Positions 9,263 through 19,822 of a DNA stretch of 64,000 nt are shown here, piece after piece (the first letter of the stretch is position 1; the number at the start of each line of letters is the position of its first letter). A model generated the notes under the pieces. It ran no database searches. It saw nothing but the letters and a program-made list of their open reading frames with translations, and was not told where the DNA came from. The DNA comes from Xenorhabdus griffiniae (GTDB lineage Bacteria > Pseudomonadota > Gammaproteobacteria > Enterobacterales > Enterobacteriaceae): the NCBI RefSeq assembly GCF_001028135.1, contig NZ_LDNM01000016.1, forward strand, positions 62,001 to 126,000. The letters are read 5' to 3'. A program made the translations under genes and the position numbers.

Positions 9263-9279
9263 AATTGGTATTACCAATT
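9263..9279. promoter_or_regulatory. PdhR operator upstream of pdhR
   Basis: The 17-mer AATTGGTATTACCAATT is a perfect odd palindrome and differs from the E. coli pdhR operator only at the centre of the ATTGGTnnnACCAAT consensus. It lies 111-127 bp before the pdhR start, where PdhR would autorepress the pdhR-aceEF-lpd promoter until pyruvate binds the repressor. Confidence 0.85.
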
Positions 9280-9389
9280 GACTTTGACCTGTTAACTAGG
9301 ATTTAATGGCTAAGATTTAGTCAGTAAGACTTAGCTGAGTCGGGCATAGTCCAAAGCAACATTTACTTATTGAATGGCTTACAGCAGAT

Positions 9390-10154
9390 ATGGCCTATAG
9401 CAAGATTCGCCAACCAAAGTTATCAGATGTGATTGAGCAGCGTCTTGAACAGCTCATTCTCGAAGGCTCTCTACGCCCGGGAGAAAAACTGCTGCCTGAG
9501 CGTGAGCTGGCAAAGCAGTTTGAAGTATCACGTCCTTCATTACGCGAAGCCATTCAAAAATTGGAAGCCAAAGGCTTTCTTTTCCGTCGTCAAGGGGGCG
9601 GAACTTTCGTGCAGAACAATCTGTGGCAAAGTTTCAGCGACCCACTTGCCCAACTTATTGCAGAGAATCAAGAATCCCAGTTCGATCTCCTTGAAGCCCG
9701 TCATGCGTTAGAGGGGATTGCAGCTTATTATGCCGCCCTTAGAGGAACTGATGAGGATTTCCAACGCATTGAGCAAAGCCATCTTGCCATTCAAGAAACA
9801 CAACAACGTGGTGATGTGAATGCGGAATCTGATGCTGTCTTGCAATACCAACTTGTTGTCACGGAGGCTGCCCATAATGTGGTATTGCTGCATTTATTGC
9901 GCTGTATGATCCCAATGTTAGAACAAAATATCAGGCGCAATTTTGAAGTTATTTATACCCGTAAAGAAATGTTGGCAGCTGTTAGTAACCACAGGGCTGA
10001 AATTTTTCGCTCTATTATGGCGAGAGAACCGGAAAAAGCCCGTGAGGCTTCCCATCGTCATCTGGCCTTTATTGAAGAAGTTTTATTGGATCTGACTCGT
10101 GAACGTACTCGCCGTGAGCGTTCATTGAGGCGGCTCCAGCAACATCAGGAATAA
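9390..10154 (+). CDS. pdhR: Pyruvate dehydrogenase complex repressor PdhR
   Basis: GntR/FadR-family transcription factor that senses pyruvate and represses the pdh operon. The protein is 254 aa, the same as E. coli. The N-terminal winged helix-turn-helix (residues about 10-75) contains [17 protein letters not shown] and [17 protein letters not shown]. The C-terminal all-helical FCD domain follows, with the metal-binding histidines of that fold (for example in the [11 protein letters not shown] region). The matching operator lies just upstream. aceE follows after 238 bp. Confidence 0.95.
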   Translation: MAYSKIRQPKLSDVIEQRLEQLILEGSLRPGEKLLPERELAKQFEVSRPSLREAIQKLEAKGFLFRRQGGGTFVQNNLWQSFSDPLAQLIAENQESQFDLLEARHALEGIAAYYAALRGTDEDFQRIEQSHLAIQETQQRGDVNAESDAVLQYQLVVTEAAHNVVLLHLLRCMIPMLEQNIRRNFEVIYTRKEMLAAVSNHRAEIFRSIMAREPEKAREASHRHLAFIEEVLLDLTRERTRRERSLRRLQQHQE

Positions 10155-10292
10155 GAGCCTGTCCCTTGGAACGTCATAGACAAATCAAATTCCCGAATGG
10201 GGCGGATTCTAACTTAACTGTACAGATTTGACTGCTGCGTTTGTACAGTTTGTCAACTCTTTTCAAGAGTTTTAGCAGCAATATACAGCAGG

Positions 10293-10349
10293 GCCTATCT
10301 TCCGGTCATAACAGGCAGTTTCGTCAAAAGGTATGACCAGAAGATAGGC
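10293..10349. repeat. Long imperfect hairpin in the aceE leader
   Basis: The left arm GCCTATCTTC-c-GGTCATA (10293-10310) pairs with TATGACC-a-GAAGATAGGC (10332-10349): 17 paired bases, one mismatch and a 21-nt loop. The right arm includes GGTATGACC (10330-10338), which has the core of a PdhR box. Its GCCTAT/ATAGGCTCC ends recur before mscS (19946-20006). It may be a mobile palindrome that was captured in this leader. Confidence 0.7.
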
Positions 10350-10392
10350 TCCAATAACCATTAGAAAATAGATAACAGATAAGGAATACACC

Positions 10393-13056
10393 ATGTCAGA
10401 TATTTTGAAAAATGACGTGGATCCGATCGAAACTCGCGATTGGTTACAGGCGATCGAATCGGTCATCCGTGAAGAAGGTGTTGAACGTGCTCAGTTCTTG
10501 ATTGATCAGGTTTTGAATGAAGCTCGTAAAGGTGGTGTTAACGTTGCTGCAGGTGCTGCAAGCCGCGATTACATCAACACTATTCCTGCTGAGAATGAGC
10601 CTGCTTACCCTGGCAACCTGGATTTAGAGCGCCGCATCCGCTCTGCTATTCGCTGGAATGCGGTGATGACCGTTCTGCGTGCATCTAAAAAAGATCTAGA
10701 GCTGGGTGGTCACATGGCTTCATTCCAGTCTTCCGCTACCGTTTATGACGTGTGTTTTAACCACTTCTTCCGCGCTCGTAACGAAAATGATGGCGGTGAC
10801 CTGGTATACTTCCAGGGCCACATTTCCCCTGGCGTTTACGCACGTGCGTTCCTTGAAGGCCGTCTGACAGAAGAGCAGATGAACAACTTCCGTCAGGAAA
10901 TCGGTGGTAATGGCCTGTCTTCTTACCCGCATCCAAAACTGATGCCTGACTTCTGGCAGTTCCCAACTGTTTCAATGGGTCTGGGACCAATTTCCGCTAT
11001 TTATCAGGCTAAGTTTCTGAAATATCTGGAAAACCGTGGCCTGAAAGATACTTCTAAACAAACCGTTTACGCTTTCCTGGGCGACGGTGAGATGGATGAA
11101 CCAGAATCTAAAGGTGCGATCACTATCGCAACTCGTGAAAAACTGGATAATCTGGTATTCGTCATCAACTGTAACTTGCAGCGTCTGGATGGCCCAGTAA
11201 CCGGTAACGGTAAAATTGTTAACGAACTGGAAGGGATCTTCGAAGGTGCTGGCTGGCAGGTACTGAAAGTCCTGTGGGGTGAGCGTTGGGACGAACTGCT
11301 GCGTAAAGACACCAGTGGTAAACTGGTTCAATTAATGAACGAAACGCTGGACGGCGACTATCAGACATTCAAGTCTAAAGATGGTGCTTATGTTCGTGAA
11401 CACTTCTTCGGTCGTTACCCGGAAACAGCTGCATTAGTCAAAGATATGACTGATGACGAAATTTGGGCTTTGAACCGTGGCGGTCACGATCCGAAGAAAG
11501 TTTACGCTGCACTGAAAAAAGCACAGGATACCACGGGCAAACCAACTGTAATCTTGGCTCAGACCATTAAAGGTTACGGTATGGGTGATACCGCCGAAGG
11601 TAAGAACATTGCTCACCAAGTTAAGAAAATGAACATGGAAGGCGTTCGTCAGTTCCGTGATCGTTTCAATGTGCCGGTATCTGATGAGCAGATCGAAAAC
11701 TTGCCATACGTCAATTTCGATAAAGATTCTGAAGAATCTAAGTACCTGCATGAGCGTCGTAACGCACTGGGTGGTTATGTACCAAGCCGTCGCGTTAACT
11801 TTGACGAGAAACTGGAAATCCCAGCGCTGGAAGAATTCAGCTCGCTGCTGGAAGAACAATCCAAAGAAATTTCTACCACTATCGCTTTCGTTCGTGCACT
11901 GAACGTTATGCTGAAGAACAAGTCGATCAAAGATCGTCTGGTTCCAATTATTGCTGACGAAGCACGTACCTTCGGTATGGAAGGTCTGTTCCGTCAAATC
12001 GGTATCTACAGCCCTAATGGTCAGCAGTATACTCCGCAAGACCGTGAGCAAGTTGCATACTATAAAGAAGATGCAAAAGGCCAGATCCTGCAAGAAGGTA
12101 TCAACGAGCTGGGTGCTGCTTCATCTTGGCTAGCTGCTGCAACTTCTTACAGCACCAATAACCTGCCAATGATCCCGTTCTACATCTACTACTCCATGTT
12201 CGGATTCCAGCGTATTGGTGACCTGTGTTGGGCAGCGGGTGACCAGCAAGCGCGTGGCTTCCTGGTTGGTGGTACTTCTGGTCGTACGACTCTGAACGGT
12301 GAAGGTTTGCAGCATGAAGATGGCCACAGCCATATTCAGTCCCTGACTATTCCTAACTGTATCTCTTATGATCCCGCATTCGCTTATGAAGTTGCTGTTA
12401 TCATGCAAGATGGTCTGGAGCGTATGTATGGTGAGCAACAAGAAAATATCTACTACTACATCACCACGCTGAACGAAAACTACCACATGCCAGCCATGCC
12501 GGAAGGTGCTGAAGAAGGCATCCGTAAGGGTATCTACAAGCTGGAAAGCCTGGAAGGTGAAAAAGGTAAAGTGCAGTTGCTGGGGTCTGGCTCTATCCTG
12601 CGCCACGTTCGTGAAGCCGCGAAGATCCTGTCTGCTGAATACGGCATTGGTTCCGATGTATACAGCGTGACTTCCTTCACCGAACTGGCTCGTGATGGTC
12701 AGGATTGTGAGCGTTGGAACATGCTGCACCCATCAGAAGAAGCTCGTGTTCCTTATATTGCTCAGGTCATGAACGAAGCTCCGGCTGTTGCTTCTACTGA
12801 CTACATGAAACTGTTTGCAGAGCAAGTCCGTAGCTTCGTTCCTGTAAGCGATTACCGTGTATTGGGCACTGACGGTTTTGGTCGTTCTGACAGTCGTGAA
12901 AATCTGCGTCATCACTTTGAAGTTGATGCTTCTTATGTGGTTGTTGCGGCTCTGGGTGAACTGGCTAAACGTGGCGAAGTTGATGTGAAAGTCGTTGAAG
13001 AAGCTATCAAGAAATACAACATCAACCCAGAAAAAGTTAACCCACGTCTGGCATAA
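10393..13056 (+). CDS. aceE: Pyruvate dehydrogenase E1 component AceE
   Basis: Thiamine diphosphate-dependent decarboxylase (homodimeric E1) that oxidatively decarboxylates pyruvate and acetylates the E2 lipoyl groups. The protein is 887 aa, identical in length to E. coli AceE. The ThDP/Mg motif is GDGEMDE followed by NCNLQRLDGPV. The active-site loop contains KNIAHQVKKMNMEG, whose histidine is catalytic. The N-terminus MSDILKNDVDPIETRDWL mediates E2 binding. The start has an AAGGAAT ribosome-binding site, and codon use looks biased toward high expression. aceF follows after 13 nt. Confidence 0.98.
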   Translation: MSDILKNDVDPIETRDWLQAIESVIREEGVERAQFLIDQVLNEARKGGVNVAAGAASRDYINTIPAENEPAYPGNLDLERRIRSAIRWNAVMTVLRASKKDLELGGHMASFQSSATVYDVCFNHFFRARNENDGGDLVYFQGHISPGVYARAFLEGRLTEEQMNNFRQEIGGNGLSSYPHPKLMPDFWQFPTVSMGLGPISAIYQAKFLKYLENRGLKDTSKQTVYAFLGDGEMDEPESKGAITIATREKLDNLVFVINCNLQRLDGPVTGNGKIVNELEGIFEGAGWQVLKVLWGERWDELLRKDTSGKLVQLMNETLDGDYQTFKSKDGAYVREHFFGRYPETAALVKDMTDDEIWALNRGGHDPKKVYAALKKAQDTTGKPTVILAQTIKGYGMGDTAEGKNIAHQVKKMNMEGVRQFRDRFNVPVSDEQIENLPYVNFDKDSEESKYLHERRNALGGYVPSRRVNFDEKLEIPALEEFSSLLEEQSKEISTTIAFVRALNVMLKNKSIKDRLVPIIADEARTFGMEGLFRQIGIYSPNGQQYTPQDREQVAYYKEDAKGQILQEGINELGAASSWLAAATSYSTNNLPMIPFYIYYSMFGFQRIGDLCWAAGDQQARGFLVGGTSGRTTLNGEGLQHEDGHSHIQSLTIPNCISYDPAFAYEVAVIMQDGLERMYGEQQENIYYYITTLNENYHMPAMPEGAEEGIRKGIYKLESLEGEKGKVQLLGSGSILRHVREAAKILSAEYGIGSDVYSVTSFTELARDGQDCERWNMLHPSEEARVPYIAQVMNEAPAVASTDYMKLFAEQVRSFVPVSDYRVLGTDGFGRSDSRENLRHHFEVDASYVVVAALGELAKRGEVDVKVVEEAIKKYNINPEKVNPRLA

Positions 13057-13069
13057 GAGGTAAAGATTC

Positions 13070-14638
13070 ATGTCTATCGAAATTAACGTGCCTGATATTG
13101 GTGCAGATGAAGTTGAAGTTACCGAGATTTTGGTGAAAGTAGGTGACACAGTAGAAGCAGAACAGTCACTGATTACGGTTGAAGGTGACAAAGCTTCTAT
13201 GGAAGTTCCTTCTCCACAGGCGGGTGTAGTTAAAGAAATCAAAGTTGCCGTTGGCGACAAAGTTGCAACCGACAAGCTGATCATGATTTTTGAATCCGCA
13301 AACGGTACGGCAGAAGCTGCACCTGCACCGCAAGCGGCGGTAGCTCCAGCAGCGGTAGCAGTAGAAAGCAAAGAAGTGAATGTACCCGATATCGGTGGTG
13401 ACGAAGTTGAAGTGACCGAAATCATGGTAAAAGTGGGTGATACTGTGACTGAGGAGCAGTCACTGATCACAGTTGAAGGTGACAAGGCCTCAATGGAAGT
13501 GCCTGCACCATTTGCGGGTACGGTGAAAGAGATCAAAATCGCGGCTGGCGATAAAGTGAAAACGGGTTCTCTGATCATGGTATTCGAGGTTGCGGGTGCG
13601 GCTTCAGCGCCAGCGCCAGCAGTCGCTCCGGCTCCTGCGGCTGAACCTGCGAAAGCAGCACCAGCGCCAGCAGCAAGCAAGCCAGCAGAAGGCAAAAATG
13701 AGTTTGCCGAAAATGACGCTTACGTTCACGCGACTCCAGTCATTCGTCGTCTGGCGCGTGAATTTGGCGTAAATCTGGCTAAAGTAAAAGGAACTGGCCG
13801 TAAGGGTCGCATCCTGCGCGAAGACGTTCAGGCTTATGTGAAAGAGGCGATCAAACGTGCAGAAGCAGCGCCTGCCGCTGCGGGTGGCGGTCTGCCAGGC
13901 ATGCTGCCGTGGCCAAAAGTTGATTTCAGCAAATTTGGTGAAATCGAAGAAGTTGAAATGAGCCGTATCCAGAAAATTTCTGGTGCTAACCTCAGCCGTA
14001 ACTGGGTCATGATCCCTCACGTTAATCTGTTCGATGAAGCGGATATCACTGAAGTTGAAGAGTTCCGTAAGCAACAGAACAAAGAAGCTGAAAAGAAACA
14101 GCTTGGCGTGAAAATCACTCCGCTGGTGTTTGTCATGAAAGCCGCTGCGAAAGCATTGGAAGCAATGCCTCGCTTTAACAGCTCCATTTCTGAAGATGGC
14201 CAGAAGCTGATCCTGAAAAAATATGTCAACATCGGTATTGCGGTTGATACACCTAACGGTTTGGTGGTTCCTGTATTCAAGGATGTCAACAAGAAAGGCA
14301 TTATGGAACTGTCCAGAGAACTGGCTGAAGTTTCCAAGAAAGCACGTGCTGGTAAGCTGACTGCTTCCGACATGCAGGGTGGTTGCTTCACTATCTCCAG
14401 CCTGGGTGGTATCGGTACTACCGGCTTTGCACCCATTGTGAATGCGCCAGAAGTGGCCATCATGGGTCTGTCTCGTTCTTCCATGAAACCCGTCTGGAAT
14501 GGCAAAGAATTCGTTCCGCGTCTGATTCTGCCTATGTCTCTGTCTTTCGACCACCGTGTGATCGACGGGGCAGATGGTGCACGTTTCATCACTTATATTA
14601 ATCAATTGATGAGCGACATCCGCCGTTTGGTGATGTAA
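13070..14638 (+). CDS. aceF: Dihydrolipoamide acetyltransferase (E2) AceF with two lipoyl domains
   Basis: E2 core of the pyruvate dehydrogenase complex. It transfers the acetyl group from its lipoyl arms to CoA. The protein is 522 aa and has two N-terminal lipoyl domains, with lipoylated lysines K41 and K139 in [11 protein letters not shown]. Flexible Ala/Pro linkers are visible around residues 85-100 and 175-205. An E3-binding domain ([21 protein letters not shown]) and a catalytic acetyltransferase domain with [10 protein letters not shown] near the C-terminus follow. E. coli AceF has three lipoyl domains (about 630 aa), so this E2 is one domain shorter. The linkers are codon-repetitive. 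Confidence 0.97.
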   Translation: MSIEINVPDIGADEVEVTEILVKVGDTVEAEQSLITVEGDKASMEVPSPQAGVVKEIKVAVGDKVATDKLIMIFESANGTAEAAPAPQAAVAPAAVAVESKEVNVPDIGGDEVEVTEIMVKVGDTVTEEQSLITVEGDKASMEVPAPFAGTVKEIKIAAGDKVKTGSLIMVFEVAGAASAPAPAVAPAPAAEPAKAAPAPAASKPAEGKNEFAENDAYVHATPVIRRLAREFGVNLAKVKGTGRKGRILREDVQAYVKEAIKRAEAAPAAAGGGLPGMLPWPKVDFSKFGEIEEVEMSRIQKISGANLSRNWVMIPHVNLFDEADITEVEEFRKQQNKEAEKKQLGVKITPLVFVMKAAAKALEAMPRFNSSISEDGQKLILKKYVNIGIAVDTPNGLVVPVFKDVNKKGIMELSRELAEVSKKARAGKLTASDMQGGCFTISSLGGIGTTGFAPIVNAPEVAIMGLSRSSMKPVWNGKEFVPRLILPMSLSFDHRVIDGADGARFITYINQLMSDIRRLVM

Positions 14639-14644
14639 TGCAAA

Positions 14645-14664
14645 GGCCGGTAAATATACCGGCC
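14645..14664. terminator. Hairpin between aceF and lpd
   Basis: The perfect inverted repeat GGCCGGTA/TACCGGCC lies 6 nt after the aceF stop and has no T-run, so it may stabilise aceEF mRNA or slow transcription rather than terminate it fully. A second 9-bp inverted pair, CGTGACAGA (14678) and TCTGTCACG (14727), lies downstream. Confidence 0.5.
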
Positions 14665-14842
14665 TGATAATGACTACCGTGACAGAGTTTTTCGTCTTGC
14701 ATCTGGCAGGTTGGGATTTCTGTCACGTTAACGCGCTTTTCAGGTTATTTACAATTCTGTAAACTGCTCGCGGTGTGTACGTCCCGGTGGAATATGGTTT
14801 TTTTTTCGTCTGACCCGCCGGACAAACAATTAAGAGGTCATG

Positions 14843-16270
14843 ATGAGTACTGAAATTAAAGCCCAGGTAGTGGTGCTTGGAGCAGGCCCGGCAGGGTATT
14901 CTGCTGCTTTCCGTTGTGCGGACTTAGGATTGGATACGGTTCTGGTTGAACGTTACTCCACTTTGGGGGGGGTTTGCCTGAATGTGGGTTGTATTCCATC
15001 TAAGGCTCTGCTGCATGTTGCTAAAGTGATTGAAGAAGCAAAAGCACTGGCACAGCATGGTATCGTGTTTGGTGAACCGCAAACTGATATTGATAAGATC
15101 CGTCTCTGGAAAGAAAAAGTTATTTCTCAGTTGACAGGGGGTCTGGGCGGCATGGCTAAGGGCCGTAAAGTTAACGTTGTTAACGGTGTTGGTAAATTCA
15201 CCGGCGCTAACACTCTGGTGGTCGAAGGCGAGAACGGCGCAACAACGATTAATTTTGAGAATGCCATTATCGCAGCGGGTTCACGCCCAATTCAGCTACC
15301 ATTCATTCCACATAATGATCCTCGTGTATGGGATTCTACCGATGCATTGGAACTGAAAACCGTTCCAGGACGCCTGTTAGTGATGGGCGGTGGTATTATC
15401 GGTCTGGAAATGGGGACTGTTTACCACGCTCTGGGTTCTCAGATCGATGTGGTAGAAATGTTCGACCAGGTGATCCCTGCGGCGGATAAAGACGTTGTTA
15501 AAGTGTTCACTAAACGCATCAGCAAGAAGTTCAACTTGATGCTGGAAACGAAAGTGACCGCAGTAGAAGCGAAAGAAGATGGCATCTACGTAACAATGGA
15601 AGGTAAGAAAGCACCGGCAGAGCCACAGCGTTATGATGCGGTTCTGGTTGCCATCGGTCGTGTACCGAACGGTAAACTGCTCGATGCTGGCAAAGCGGGC
15701 GTCGAAGTTGATGAACGTGGCTTTATCCGTGTGGATAAACAAATGCGCACTAACGTGCCTCACATCTTTGCTATCGGTGATATCGTTGGTCAGCCAATGC
15801 TGGCACACAAAGGTGTTCACGAAGGTCACGTTGCTGCTGAAGTTATTTCTGGTAAGAAACATTACTTCGATCCAAAAGTTATTCCATCCATTGCTTACAC
15901 TGAGCCAGAAGTGGCATGGGTTGGCCTGACCGAGAAAGAAGCGAAAGAAAAAGGCATTAGCTACGAAACTGCGACTTTCCCATGGGCAGCCTCCGGTCGT
16001 GCAATTGCCTCTGACTGTTCAGATGGCATGACTAAACTGATTTTTGATAAAGAAAGTAACCGTATTATAGGTGGTGCCATTGTGGGTACTAACGGCGGTG
16101 AACTGCTGGGTGAAATCGGTCTGGCTATCGAAATGGGTTGTGATGCAGAAGATATCGCTCTGACTATCCACGCTCACCCAACCCTGTACGAATCAATTGG
16201 CATGGCTGCGGAAATTTACGAAGGCAGCATCACTGACTTGCCAAATCCTAAGGCAAAGAAAAAGAAATAA
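14843..16270 (+). CDS. lpd: Dihydrolipoamide dehydrogenase Lpd (E3)
   Basis: FAD-dependent E3 shared by pyruvate dehydrogenase, 2-oxoglutarate dehydrogenase and the glycine cleavage system (gcvTHP is also in this window). It reoxidises dihydrolipoamide with NAD+. The FAD motif is GAGPAGYSAAFRC, the redox disulfide is GGVCLNVGCIPSK, the NAD motif is GGGIIGLEMG, and the catalytic His-Glu is in HAHPTLYES. The second of two tandem ATGs (14843) is chosen because AGAGG at 14833-14837 is better spaced and the product then starts MSTEIKAQ like E. coli; length is 475 aa. Confidence 0.97.
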   Translation: MSTEIKAQVVVLGAGPAGYSAAFRCADLGLDTVLVERYSTLGGVCLNVGCIPSKALLHVAKVIEEAKALAQHGIVFGEPQTDIDKIRLWKEKVISQLTGGLGGMAKGRKVNVVNGVGKFTGANTLVVEGENGATTINFENAIIAAGSRPIQLPFIPHNDPRVWDSTDALELKTVPGRLLVMGGGIIGLEMGTVYHALGSQIDVVEMFDQVIPAADKDVVKVFTKRISKKFNLMLETKVTAVEAKEDGIYVTMEGKKAPAEPQRYDAVLVAIGRVPNGKLLDAGKAGVEVDERGFIRVDKQMRTNVPHIFAIGDIVGQPMLAHKGVHEGHVAAEVISGKKHYFDPKVIPSIAYTEPEVAWVGLTEKEAKEKGISYETATFPWAASGRAIASDCSDGMTKLIFDKESNRIIGGAIVGTNGGELLGEIGLAIEMGCDAEDIALTIHAHPTLYESIGMAAEIYEGSITDLPNPKAKKKK

Positions 16271-16659
16271 TTCTTTAGATTTTGCAGTAGGTTAAAAAGA
16301 AATTTTAAACGGCTTTCAAACAGGAAAGCCGTTTTTATTTACAGATAGTTGCAGTAGAAGTTAAGGAATTTTCAGGCCAAAATAACAACATATAGCATTA
16401 AAAACTTTAATACTCTCTCCAGACTCATTTATCCAGAATTTTATTATGGTTTAATGTTGATTTTATGTGAATGAATTAACATGCTATTCAAATTTTGGTA
16501 TGCTAAACGCCCGAATCTGGGCATAATTCTGATGTTATGCGAGCAAAATCCTCTGACCTTGCACCCTTAGTGATTGTTTTTAGATGATCATTTTCAATGA
16601 TCGTTAGCGGGTGCTGACAGCCGGGTATATAAAATGACAATGAGAGCGAGGAGAAAGTC
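16271..16659. other. Intergenic gap lpd-acnB (389 bp)
   Basis: Holds the lpd terminator (16307-16339) and the acnB promoter and leader. Within the leader the palindrome GATCATT-TTC-AATGATC (16586-16602) could be an operator or RNA stem; I cannot assign a regulator. yacH, found here in E. coli, is absent. Confidence 0.5.
16307..16339 (+). terminator. Terminator of the pdh operon after lpd
   Basis: The perfect stem AAACGGCTTTC/GGAAAGCCGTTT with a short AAACA loop and a following T-rich stretch lies 37 nt after the lpd stop. It is a clear intrinsic terminator. Confidence 0.9.
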
Positions 16660-19257
16660 GTGCTAGAAGAATACCGCAAGCACGTAGCCGAGCGTGCAGC
16701 TCAAGGCATCGTCCCTAGGCCGTTAGACGCAGCTCAAGCAGCAGCGCTGGTCGAATTACTGAAGAACCCACCTAAAGGTGAAGAAGATTTCCTGGTAGAT
16801 TTACTGACCCATCGTGTCCCTCCTGGTGTAGATGAAGCTGCTTATGTTAAAGCAGGTTTCCTCGCTGCCGTTGCTAAGGGGGAAACTGATTCTCCTTTGG
16901 TGACACAGGAAAAAGCCATTGAATTATTGGGAACCATGCAGGGTGGGTATAATATCCACGCTTTAATTGATGCCCTGGATGATGAAAAGTTGGCTCCGAT
17001 TGCGGCGAAAGCACTTTCTCATACTTTGCTGATGTTCGACAGCTTCTACGATGTGGAAGAAAAAGTAAAAGCGGGTAATGTCCATGCCAAACAGATTATG
17101 CAATCGTGGGCAGATGCAAAATGGTTCCTTGGGCGTCCTGAATTAGCGGAAAAAATCACCGTTACCGTCTTTAAGGTCACGGGGGAAACCAACACCGATG
17201 ATCTTTCTCCTGCTCCTGATGCGTGGTCACGCCCTGATATCCCCTTACATGCTTTGGCAATGCTCAAGAATGCCCGTGAAGGTATTGAGCCTGATCAAGC
17301 CGGTGTCGTAGGCCCGGTTAAGCAAATCGAAGCCCTGAGCAAGAAAGGCTATCCATTGGCCTACGTTGGGGATGTGGTGGGTACAGGCTCTTCCCGTAAA
17401 TCGGCAACGAACTCCGTATTGTGGTTTATGGGGGAAGATATTCCGTTTGTCCCAAATAAACGTGGTGCCGGCGTGGTCTTGGGCGGAAAAATTGCCCCCA
17501 TTTTCTTCAACACCATGGAAGATGCAGGGGCGTTGCCCATCGAAGTGGATGTTTCCAAACTGAATATGGGAGATGTGATTGATATCTATCCCTATAAAGG
17601 TGAAATCCGCCATCACGAATCCAATAAATTACTGGCTACTTTTGCCCTGAAAACCGATGTATTGATCGATGAAGTCCGTGCCGGTGGCCGTATTCCATTG
17701 ATTATCGGTCGTGGTTTGACTGGCAAGGCGCGAGAATCACTGGGCTTACCACACAGTGATGTATTCCGTCAGGCAAAAGCGGTTGCGAAAAGCGATCGTG
17801 GCTTCTCACTGGCACAGAAAATGGTTGGCCGTGCCTGCGGTAAACGTGGTATCCGTCCGGGGGAATATTGTGAGCCTAAGATGACTTCTGTGGGTTCTCA
17901 GGATACCACGGGACCAATGACGCGGGATGAATTGAAAGATTTGGCCTGTCTGGGCTTCTCTGCGGATCTGGTCATGCAATCATTCTGCCATACGGCTGCC
18001 TATCCAAAACCGGTTGATGTGACGACACACCATACTTTGCCTGATTTCATTATGAACCGTGGTGGCGTATCGTTGCGTCCGGGAGATGGCATTATCCACT
18101 CATGGTTGAACCGCATGTTATTGCCGGATACGGTGGGTACAGGCGGAGATTCCCATACCCGTTTCCCGATTGGTATTTCTTTCCCGGCGGGTTCAGGTTT
18201 GGTGGCATTTGCTGCGGCAACAGGCGTCATGCCGTTGGATATGCCAGAATCTGTACTGGTTCGCTTTAAAGGAAAAATGCAGCCTGGAATCACGTTGCGT
18301 GATCTGGTTCATGCCATTCCTTATTATGCGATTCAGCAAGGTTTGCTGACCGTCGAGAAGAAAGGCAAGAAAAACATCTTCTCTGGTCGTATTCTTGAGA
18401 TTGAAGGTTTGCCTGAACTCAAAGTCGAACAGGCATTCGAGTTGGCTGATGCGTCTGCCGAACGTTCTGCGGCAGGATGCACTATCAAGCTGGATAAAGA
18501 GCCAATCATTGAATACTTGCAATCGAACATTGTTTTGCTGAAATGGATGATTGCGGAAGGTTACGGTGATCGCCGGACATTGGAACGCCGTATTATCGGT
18601 ATGGAAAACTGGCTGAATGATCCTCAATTGTTGGCAGCGGATGCAGATGCTGAATACGCAGCCGTTATTGAGATCGATCTGGTAGACATTAAAGAGCCTA
18701 TTTTATGTGCACCTAATGATCCCGATGATGCACGTCTGTTATCTGATGTGGCTAACAGCAAAATTGACGAAGTATTCATTGGCTCTTGCATGACGAATAT
18801 TGGTCATTTCCGTGCGGCGGGTAAATTACTGGATCAGCATAAAGGCCAGTTACCGACTCGCTTATGGGTTGCTCCTCCGACTAAGATGGACGCTGCTCAA
18901 TTAACGGAAGAAGGTTATTACAGTGTTTTCGGCAAGAGCGGAGCACGCATTGAGATCCCGGGGTGTTCATTGTGTATGGGGAATCAGGCACGTGTGGCGG
19001 ATGGTGCAACAGTGGTATCCACTTCCACCCGTAACTTCCCTAACCGCTTAGGTTCCGGTGCCAATGTTTACCTAGCTTCGGCGGAGTTGGCGGCTGTCGC
19101 TTCACTGTTGGGGCGCTTGCCAACGCCGGAAGAGTATTTGCAGTTCATGGATAAAGTCGATGAAAGCGCGGCCGATACTTATCGCTACCTCAATTTTGAT
19201 CAATTGAATCAATACACAGAGAAAGCGGAAGACGTGATCTTCCAAACCGCAGTATAA
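16660..19257 (+). CDS. acnB: Aconitate hydratase B AcnB
   Basis: Main aconitase of the TCA cycle (citrate to isocitrate), also a 2-methylisocitrate dehydratase and an RNA-binding iron sensor in relatives. The protein is 865 aa, equal to E. coli AcnB. It begins at a GTG (16660) preceded by GAGGAGAAA. The N-terminal HEAT-like domain ([16 protein letters not shown]...) is typical of the B type. The cluster-binding cysteines are in [11 protein letters not shown] and [11 protein letters not shown] near the C-terminus. A strong terminator follows. Regulation by iron or oxygen is known in the family and is not demonstrated here. Confidence 0.97.
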   Translation: MLEEYRKHVAERAAQGIVPRPLDAAQAAALVELLKNPPKGEEDFLVDLLTHRVPPGVDEAAYVKAGFLAAVAKGETDSPLVTQEKAIELLGTMQGGYNIHALIDALDDEKLAPIAAKALSHTLLMFDSFYDVEEKVKAGNVHAKQIMQSWADAKWFLGRPELAEKITVTVFKVTGETNTDDLSPAPDAWSRPDIPLHALAMLKNAREGIEPDQAGVVGPVKQIEALSKKGYPLAYVGDVVGTGSSRKSATNSVLWFMGEDIPFVPNKRGAGVVLGGKIAPIFFNTMEDAGALPIEVDVSKLNMGDVIDIYPYKGEIRHHESNKLLATFALKTDVLIDEVRAGGRIPLIIGRGLTGKARESLGLPHSDVFRQAKAVAKSDRGFSLAQKMVGRACGKRGIRPGEYCEPKMTSVGSQDTTGPMTRDELKDLACLGFSADLVMQSFCHTAAYPKPVDVTTHHTLPDFIMNRGGVSLRPGDGIIHSWLNRMLLPDTVGTGGDSHTRFPIGISFPAGSGLVAFAAATGVMPLDMPESVLVRFKGKMQPGITLRDLVHAIPYYAIQQGLLTVEKKGKKNIFSGRILEIEGLPELKVEQAFELADASAERSAAGCTIKLDKEPIIEYLQSNIVLLKWMIAEGYGDRRTLERRIIGMENWLNDPQLLAADADAEYAAVIEIDLVDIKEPILCAPNDPDDARLLSDVANSKIDEVFIGSCMTNIGHFRAAGKLLDQHKGQLPTRLWVAPPTKMDAAQLTEEGYYSVFGKSGARIEIPGCSLCMGNQARVADGATVVSTSTRNFPNRLGSGANVYLASAELAAVASLLGRLPTPEEYLQFMDKVDESAADTYRYLNFDQLNQYTEKAEDVIFQTAV

Positions 19258-19277
19258 AAAAGTATATTGCAATGTAT

Positions 19278-19304
19278 GGGGAAGCAAATGCTTCCCCTTT
19301 TTTT
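19278..19304 (+). terminator. Terminator of acnB
   Basis: The perfect GGGGAAGC-AAAT-GCTTCCCC stem followed by seven T residues lies 20 nt after the acnB stop. Confidence 0.93.
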
Positions 19305-19450
19305 GTTTTTCGGCCTATCGGTTTATAACAATTTCGTAGTAGTTTTTGTCTCAGTTTGTGGGCGGCTTCAGAGGTGGAAATGGCAGAACTGTTTAAAATC
19401 CAAATGGAATTATTTGGCATCTGTAAAAATAGTAGGTGAGGGGGTATGTG

Positions 19451-19822
19451 ATGGAATATGAATTTATGCAGGATATTGCCGGCCAAGTAACAACATCCTT
19501 TTCAATGGATCATGAAGCCATTGGTCATTGGTTGAATGAAGAAGTGAAAGGCGATTTGCGTGTATTGGATAAAATCATTGTGGCCTTGCAAGAGATTAAA
19601 GGGAGTGAACGCCAGTGGCAGTTGGCGGGTCATGAATATACGCTATTAATGAGTGAAGATGAGATCATGATCAGGGCCAATCAACTTCAATTTGATACAG
19701 AGGTTATAGAAGAAGGAATGAGTTACTACGATAACGAGAGTCTGGCTTTTTGTGGGACAGATGATTTTATCAAGATGTTGGGAGACTACAGAGAATTTAT
19801 TTTGCACAAAAATAAAACATAA
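19451..19822 (+). CDS. yacL: UPF0231 family protein YacL
   Basis: Conserved small cytoplasmic protein of unknown function found next to acnB in enterobacteria. The ATG at 19451 gives 123 aa starting MEYEFMQDI, matching the family start (MDYEF in E. coli, 120 aa). A GTG 15 nt upstream is in frame, but GAGGGGG at 19438-19444 is spaced correctly for the ATG. Conserved segments are HWLNEEVKGDL, GSERQWQLAGHEYTLLM and EEGMSYYDNESLAFCG. It is the last gene of the pdh/acnB block before the gene order switches to the mscS block. Confidence 0.9.
   Translation: MEYEFMQDIAGQVTTSFSMDHEAIGHWLNEEVKGDLRVLDKIIVALQEIKGSERQWQLAGHEYTLLMSEDEIMIRANQLQFDTEVIEEGMSYYDNESLAFCGTDDFIKMLGDYREFILHKNKT

Larger units (their letters stand above)
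8864..9389. other. Intergenic gap ampE-pdhR (526 bp) with terminator and PdhR operator
   Basis: Contains the ampE terminator at 8880-8903, then AT-rich non-coding sequence, then the PdhR-type palindrome at 9263-9279. E. coli has aroP between ampE and pdhR; no such gene or fragment is visible here. Confidence 0.6.

Noticed and set aside
10972-14605. Long antisense open frames in aceE and aceF (for example 13604-14605 minus, 333 codons)
   Set aside because: They mirror highly codon-biased sense genes, have no start signals and show no recognisable protein family.
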